Origin: Clitopilus passeckerianus
Taxonomy: Eukaryota > Basidiomycota > Agaricomycetes > Agaricales > Entolomataceae
Length of the DNA stretch: 64,000 bases
Direction: 5' to 3'
Assembly (NCBI GenBank): GCA_944990035.1
Contig: CALYLX010000019.1
Coordinates: 1-64,000 of the forward strand
Below are positions 57,955-64,000 of this stretch, one piece after another. A program made the translations under genes and the position numbers. Position 1 is the stretch's first letter; every line of letters begins with the position of its first letter. The notes under the pieces were generated by a model, which was given only the letters and a program-made list of their open reading frames with translations, did no database searches and had not been told where the DNA came from.

Positions 57955-58937
57955 TCATGCAAATTTGGATGCCTGTGATATCTCTGTCAGTAGCCGGTCC
58001 TGGTGGTAAAGACACGGTTACCACTCACCAAGCTCAAAAGCTGGCCCAAGCCACCAGAATTGCTACCACCAGTGGTACCACCGCTAAACTTGCTTTGCAC
58101 CAACAGCTTCATGACGGTCATGGCAGCACCGTTGACGGCATCTTGCTTGTTGCCTTGAGCTGCGCCACCAGACTTGTCGAACAGCTTGGTAGCCTCAGCC
58201 ATGGCCATGCTGATGAGGTCAGATTGTGTGTTTCCGCCGCTATGACTTCCAGAGCTGCCGGAGGAACCAGAGGTGAATTGTTTGAGGACCTAGGAGAGAA
58301 ATATAGCGATTTAGATGGTGGAAGTAAGACGATGGGAGTCGGGAGGCTGCTCACCTGAAGAGCTGCTGCGCTTCCGAGGGAGCTGGCACTCAAGTTACTA
58401 GTGTTTCCCTTGTTGTATGCCTGGTCGTGGGCACGTTGAGCATCTTGCTCATCGATGGGTTGCTGGTGTTCGTTCTTCCAGACCAGTCATTAGCCTTCGC
58501 AGGTATCCATGGAGGAGTAAATCTCACCTGGTTGCTGTTCAAGAACTTGAGAGCGCTGGAGAAGAGATCACTTCCTCCAGAGCCGTGCTTCTCTGCAGAA
58601 CGGACGACTTCATCATCGTTGACTACAATCCATGTCAGATCTTTGGATTCTAACATCAAGGGTAAGGTACGAAACTTACAGCTAGGACCATCGTTATGCC
58701 CCTGGCCGGACGGACGGTTGTCTCCTGAATTGAATTCGTGACCTCCGGTCTTGCTGACATTGGCTATAGGGCATTAGAGATGGTGTCATCTAACCGGCTA
58801 TACAATAATCTAAATGGCGAGATCTCACATTGAGAGTTGTTGTAGGCTTCATAGCCTTGCTTTGCGAGGTTGACGAAGTTATCCTATTGAATGTCCGTTA
58901 TTGGAGATCACAGCTCAAGTGGTAGAATCCATACCAT
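57955..58937 (-). CDS. Beta-flanking protein (beta-fg), A-locus flank
   Basis: Seven exons (58935-58937, 58829-58883, 58680-58763, 58528-58622, 58355-58447, 58029-58289, 57955-57972) encode about 202 residues. The first exon is only the ATG. The protein opens MDNFVNLAKQGYEAYNNSQ, passes through a Gly/Ser/Asn-rich linker, NDDEVVRSAEKHGSGGSDLF, SSALKFLNSN, an Ala/Ser-rich helix (SLGSAAALQVLKQFTSG) and MAMAEATKLFDKSGGAAQ, and ends GLGQLLSLASKFA. This order matches the conserved gene on the far side of the HD genes in agarics. Its biochemical function is unknown. I infer the identity from position and motif order. Confidence 0.85.
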
Positions 58938-59203
58938 TACAGTTGTTGAACTTGAAGCTTCGAAGTGGGGGGTTGTATTGCTAGAGAGCTGTAACTTGCT
59001 CGGTTTAAGAAGACGTCACGGCGGAGATGACAGATCAAACGACTGATTGTGCTGTGCGCGATAATCTAGCCGATGTCCAGGTTCTTCACCGCCTTCAAGC
59101 ACAATTAAATGTCAAAGATAGAACGAGCAAGAAATTATTTCTGGTTCTGGTATTGTACAACTAGTATTACATCGGATTGGATTGTACCGAAAGTTCAAGG
59201 GTA

Positions 59204-59987
59204 TCACGCATTCTCAGCAATCTTGGCTACACCACCAGCTGCCGTTGAGGCATATGGAGTATTGACACTGTGGGGTCCGCTTTCCAATGGTGCACTAGTC
59301 GCCGGAATGCCTGTCGAAGATGCCGGTGGCTCCTGAGTTCCCTGAACTCCGGCTGTGCCTAGGGCATTCTGAGCCATCCCTTTGGCTTGCTCAATATACG
59401 GCTCAGCTGCTTTCTGGGCAGAGGCTATGTACGTCTTGCCAGTTTCAAAGGCGGTGGTAGCAGCAGACTAGAACAAAGATAGGATCATTAACATACTAGG
59501 AATTTTTAAGACAGAGAAAATGGTCTACCTGAGTGGCTGCGGCTGCGCTGCTCGCCAGATCTGTCGCTTGCTGAACATATCCAGCACCAGCTTCCTTAGC
59601 GGCCTCAAAATCACGCTGACCCTCTGTTACAGCTGCATTAGTCTTCCGCTGCGCCTGGAATTGGAGCTGCTCCGCGGTAGTAAGCCCACCAGTGATCTGA
59701 GGACCCTTGTTCTGTATATTTCTAGTAAGCAAAAGCTGAAGGTGAAAAGAATGGTCATTACCTGAGCTGTCTTGGCGGCAAATTCTGCAGCTTCATGTGC
59801 AGTCTCTGCATTCTTCTCGACCTGCTTTGCGATCTTTGCATTGGGTGCCTCAATCTGCGCTTCAGCAGCCGTAGTTTCGAGGGCGACTTGGCTGTTGAAC
59901 GCGGTCAGCATCTCCCAAGGCGTTGTGGACGGCGACGACATACTCTTTCCCTGTAGCTTCGTCAACGTTGAATATTTTGCCAGACAT
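59204..59987 (-). CDS. Small alanine-rich helical protein of unknown function
   Basis: My preferred model has four exons (59944-59987, 59762-59891, 59529-59711, 59204-59467) and about 206 residues, opening MSGKIFNVDEATGKDQVALE. A simpler model starts at 59941 (MSSPSTTPWEML) and runs through the first intron. Most of the protein is a long amphipathic helix rich in Ala, Glu, Lys and Gln (QVEKNAETAHEAAEFAAK; QRDFEAAKEAGAGYVQQA; YIASAQKAAEPYIEQAKG), recalling LEA-type or lipid-surface proteins. The C-terminal 45 residues are Pro/Ser/Thr-rich. There is no signal peptide or membrane span. I do not recognise the family. It sits between beta-fg and glycogenin, in the same direction as both. Confidence 0.75.
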
Positions 59988-60484
59988 TGTAGTGTAATTC
60001 AGAAAGTAATAATGATATATTCTCGATATATTCGAAATGAATTTATACTTGAAGAGGGGGATACCGATGACATCATTGACTTCCGGATGACGACAGTCTA
60101 CCTCATTCTTCACTGCTAACTGTAAAAGGCAACCAAATTCATTGGAGGAGACGATCCGGTTGGTATCTAGGCAAGAGAGGAGAGGGTGTCACAATTGGAG
60201 TGGGGTAACTAGTGGTGCTACAGACAGCCGGAACAGTGAACACGAATGGTATAACTTTAGACGAAAAGAGTGTCGGTGTGGCATTACTACAGAAGAAAAG
60301 GGAAAAGGAAGGTCCTCATCGTGATTCAAACAAGATAGACAACTTGAAAAAGAAAATTGGGAGAGTGAGAGGCACGTGCAGAGAGACAACACAGAAAAAA
60401 ACAGAAAAAGAGAAAAGAGAGATCTATGGGTAATCTTGCAAACTTGCGTCTTTCTGAATCCTGACGCCTTGGCGGAAATTATCT
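59988..60484. other. Intergenic region with a long purine-rich tract
   Basis: About 500 bp upstream of the alanine-rich gene and downstream of glycogenin (both minus strand). The stretch about 60290-60425 is strongly purine-rich on the plus strand, so pyrimidine-rich in the sense of the genes; CT-rich tracts are common in fungal promoters. No gene is visible. Confidence 0.5.
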
Positions 60485-63400
60485 TCATTGCTGTTGCTCT
60501 TCATCCCAGGAACTCATCCTGAGGAACCTTGCAAGCACTTCTTCGGATCCACGCTTGAATAGGTCAACACCACGAGCGGGATCCCAAACTCGACCGGGCT
60601 TCCTGCGCGGACTATTCAGAGACTGACCATCTGCAGGAGACACAGGGCCCGCAGAAGAAGCTGGAGAACCAAGCGACGATTCACCAGACAATTGCCTGTT
60701 CATGGGAGAAGGCGATGGAATGAGAGGAGACTGGGTGGTACGGAGTGTCGGCTTGGGTGTGGTAGGTATGGAGTCGGGGCTAGCAACCAACGGAGGTGTG
60801 CCAGTGGAAGCACGACGGCTCAAAGTCTTGGGAGAAGACGTCTTCTCAGCACGCCGACCATTAGACGGAACATTCGCCAAAGGCGTCATAGAGGCAGGCG
60901 GAGTGCCAATAGGAAGACGACGGATAGTAGAAGCTGGAGACGATGTCTTCTCAAGGCGTCGCTGAGGCTCAGCCACCGAAGGCGAAGACGCAGGTGGTGT
61001 AGGAGTGTTTCCAGTAGACTGACGACGAACCACAACGGGGGGAGAAGGAACCTTGTTGGCTTGTTTCTGAGCGATGGGCGGCGAGGTGGCCAGGGGAGAA
61101 GACAAAGTCTGCCTCCTCACAAGCGGTGGAGATGCTTGCTGCTTCTCGAACCTCTTCTGAGTTTCCCTTAGAGCACTGGACGGAGACGAGCTCACGGCAG
61201 CTTTGTCGGCCTGAGTACCGACATTGCTCACTGTCACAGGAGGTAACAGCTCGGACCTCGTAGTCGGGGCCCAGTGGCGAGTGCCGGACATGGTCGGTCG
61301 TCGTTCCCGCCGAGACGGGCTTCTTGGCGTAACCTGAGGCAAAGGATTCGTTTGAACATCCTTGTTCTGAACCTCAATCTTATCTGTTTGGACACCCACA
61401 TCCCGATATTGCTTGACAACTTCGCGTTTGCGCCCACTGGAAGAGCGACGACCAGATGCTGAGCCTCTTTGGGAAGATGACCTCCTGGGAGATTCGGTGT
61501 CGCTGTCGTGGCCTGGACGCACAACCTCGTCGTCGCTATCATCGCCCTCATCTTCAACATCACCGTCCCGACTACCCGCCTCGACCTTGTCCTCCCAACT
61601 CTTACTACTGCGCTTCTTCTTCCATTCTTCATCCTCCTCAAACGCGGGCGCTAAGGTTTTCGGTGGAGGAGGCTTGACCAACTTCTCTGCATACTTCTGG
61701 ATGCTAGGCACAGTATCCCAGGCATTCGGATAAGAGAATGACGGCGGGAATCCAGGTAGGGGTGAAAGTGCAACCACACTCCCTGGAACATGTCCCGGTG
61801 CCTGCCTCGAGGGCCTCTGTTCCGGAGTCGTTGGCATTTCAGACGATGACGTCTGGCTGGCTTGACTTTCGGGACTCAAGAACAAAGAAGGCCGAGGGGA
61901 ATCAGCAGCGGGGAAAACGCGTCCCGGCATATGACGCGGCTTATCTTCCCAAGGAAAAATGTGTTTCACCTTCGTCCGATCTGGGCTAGGAGTGGCGCCG
62001 AGCTGCTCTTCACCAGTAACGTTACGGTAATGTCCCTGTCTGAGCAAAGACTCAGGTATGCCAGGCTGTGGGAGAGGTTCAAAGAGGGCCTGTGAATCAG
62101 GAGCCGAGTGCGACTGAGGGAATCGAGGGTAATCTTTAGAGTTCGGGTGGGTCGAATGCGATGGAGGGGTATCCCAGGTGTTGGGATAATATGTGTCCGT
62201 AGGAAAGGTTGAAGCTGGAGGCTGAGTCGTGGGGGGAGGGTCCACAGCCGGGTTCCAAACGAGCATTGGAGGAGAAAAGGGTCGCTGTGGTTGTGCATGT
62301 TCATCCCTAAGATGATCCTGACTCGGGCCGTTATGCCTATGGCCATGCTGATGAGAGTGGCCGTGCTGTGCTTCATGGGCTCGATGATGCCCATGATCAT
62401 ATCCTCGAGAACCAGGCCTTTGGTGACGATCATGGCTTGAGGTACGACTCTGCCTATGAACTGAACCTCCTCCCTCGCCGGGGTACTGCTCATCTGCGGA
62501 GGATTCTGAGGCAAAGTATTGCTGGCGAACGTATCGTGGAGTGGGGGTTGCAGGGGGAAGGTCGACAGTGCGAAGGTATGGGCTTGGAGGCACTTCGTTG
62601 GGTCCAGGGGTACCTAGTCTAGAGTTAGACATTCCTCCTTGTTGTTGACCCCGCTGAGCTGCCGAAGCTTTCTTCCAGTCCTCTTCAGAAGAATCTATCC
62701 ACACCTCAGGGGAATTTTGGTTCTGTAAAGACGAACCTTCCTCGCTATATGCGAAGTCCTGAACCTTGCTTTTTGGCCTGGGACGAATGAGATCTATGCG
62801 TCCCTCCAATGGCATGGTCCAGTATTCTCCGTGTTGTGGACCAGCTGCTGAAGCCTTGTAGTCATACGGCGCTGCCCTAGACGCGCCGAGGCCTTCGATT
62901 GCTACTCTTTTAAGCTCATCCAAGCTCAATGAACTTGTCGTCGAAGGCTGAGATTCAGAAGTCTCTCGAGAAATGCCTTTGGTATTCCAGACGGACTCGT
63001 AGTGCGTCTCCTGAAACAGCGAGGACTGGGTGTCCTCGTGGGCACGATAATGACGATCATAGACGTCGTACCACCTATCGACCAGACGGTCGTAATTATA
63101 AGCCTGTTGTGAAGACTCCGAGGGTATTGAAAGAGGGCTCGTAAACGGGGTCCTGTGGCCAAGACTATTCCATGGTTTGTTCGGGCCGATGAAGTGTATG
63201 TTGGATATCTGAGACCCAAACCTCTCGTATGCTGGCGCGTATCTAAATATCCATGATCAATCAGCTGCAGGAAGCATAGAATGACGGAGAAACTTGCGTA
63301 TATGCGGCTGTGGGCGTGGTATTATAAATAAAACTCAGCCTGTTCCAGTCATTTCCTCGCCACTCATTGAGTAAGCCCTGATCGCCGCCGTCCCATGACC

Positions 63401-64000
63401 CCTTGGAATTGAATAGTTCTATGAGTTCTGTGAACTTCTGTTCTCCGGGGGTGAGAACCATGAATCCTGAGTTGAATATGTCGGGCCATCCGACATCCGG
63501 GACCGCAGAGAAGTCATGGGACAGTGTGAAGAGGTGGGACAGCGGACGGATCGGAAGAACGTCGGCATCGAGGAAGATGAGCTTGGAGAACTGAACAAGT
63601 CGGAAAACATGCAATTTGGTAAGGACTGTGTCGAGGTCAAGACGACCTGTTGGTAGAGTTTTAGCATACAACCACAAACGTCATTGTGAACAAATGACAA
63701 GTATTTGGGTTCGAGAACGACCGCTCTTAACCCTCATCGCCCAAAGTCAAGAAACAACTGTATTCGCACTACGCGGGTTTACAGATAACAAGTAACAACT
63801 CGAACGCGTCGCTCGCCATGAGAATACTTTGCAAGCCGATACTCACCTAATAATTTCAAACCGGTTTCGTCTTCTTGACTGATGACCTCCACGCCCACTA
63901 CCAAGTCAAACGCGCTCCTCAACTGCTTGATAGTCGATACATCTACTGTCTCTGGCGTGACGAGACAAACCAGCTGAAAGCGGATTTCCTGGTCGGAGGA
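60485..64000 (-). CDS. Glycogenin (GT8 glycosyltransferase), 5' end outside the window
   Basis: Visible exons are 63847-64000 (running off the edge), 63298-63646 and 60485-63242, about 1086 residues. The GT8 domain is plain: LVTPETVDVSTIKQLRSAFD, LDTVLTKLHVFRLVQFSKLI, the metal-binding DxD in FLDADVLPIRPL, DIFNSGFMVL, GGDQGLLNEW and NIHFIGPNKPWNSLG. A very long disordered Pro/Ser/Arg tail follows. The last 40 residues (RVWDPARGVDLFKRGSEEVL, then FLRMSSWDEE) are a conserved block that may bind glycogen synthase. The enzyme glucosylates itself to prime glycogen synthesis. The last intron begins with GC; the one before it is 200 nt, long for this window. Glycogenin is a known neighbour of the A locus. 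Confidence 0.93.

Noticed and set aside
60692..61171. Plus-strand Arg-rich open frame opposite glycogenin
   Set aside because: Shadow of the Pro/Ser/Arg-rich glycogenin tail; no start context or family match.

Overview
The window reads as a chromosomal segment of a mushroom-forming basidiomycete (Agaricomycetes, most likely Agaricales). The genes are close together and split by many short GT-AG introns, mostly 45-70 nt. Several families are typical of basidiomycetes: a DUF6593-type protein, the beta-flanking protein and long-tailed glycogenin. The right third is a complete homeodomain mating-type locus (MAT-A / HD locus). I found no rRNA, tRNA, transposon or CRISPR array. All exon models below were built by hand from splice consensus, reading phase and family similarity, and their phases close.

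Left part (1-43.3 kb), housekeeping genes in order: 3' end of an unidentified gene; VTA1 (ESCRT-III/Vps4 cofactor); an alpha-arrestin-like protein; a GNAT acetyltransferase; a POP3-like RNase P/MRP subunit; dCMP deaminase; TTI1; bifunctional para-aminobenzoate synthase; a DUF6593-type protein; an isopenicillin-N-synthase-like 2-oxoglutarate oxygenase; UBC12 (NEDD8 E2); 5-hydroxyisourate hydrolase; RRP1; an RSC9-like remodeler subunit; an ARMH3/DUF1741 protein; glycine decarboxylase P-protein; a mitochondrial PPR protein; SEC61 gamma; COG1; TMEM115; a FAM32A-like protein; and a DDT/WHIM chromatin protein.

Mating-type region (43.7-64 kb): mitochondrial intermediate peptidase (MIP), the classical flank of the agaric A locus, is followed by five homeodomain genes. 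These are a lone HD2 gene (46371-48054), a divergent HD1/HD2 pair (48515-50581 minus, 50777-52583 plus) and a second divergent pair (53548-55590 minus, 55791-57678 plus). Beyond them lie the beta-flanking gene, a small alanine-rich protein gene, and a glycogenin gene that runs off the right edge. In this system HD1 and HD2 proteins from different alleles dimerise after mating and switch on dikaryon development, so the odd HD2 without a partner, the motifs shared between paralogues and the unusual splice sites inside these genes are the most interesting parts of the window.

Three genes touch folate and one-carbon metabolism (PABA synthase, glycine decarboxylase, dCMP deaminase), and COG1 lies beside TMEM115, which interacts with the COG complex in animals. 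The pab1-to-A linkage matches classical mushroom genetics; the other groupings may be chance or conserved synteny.
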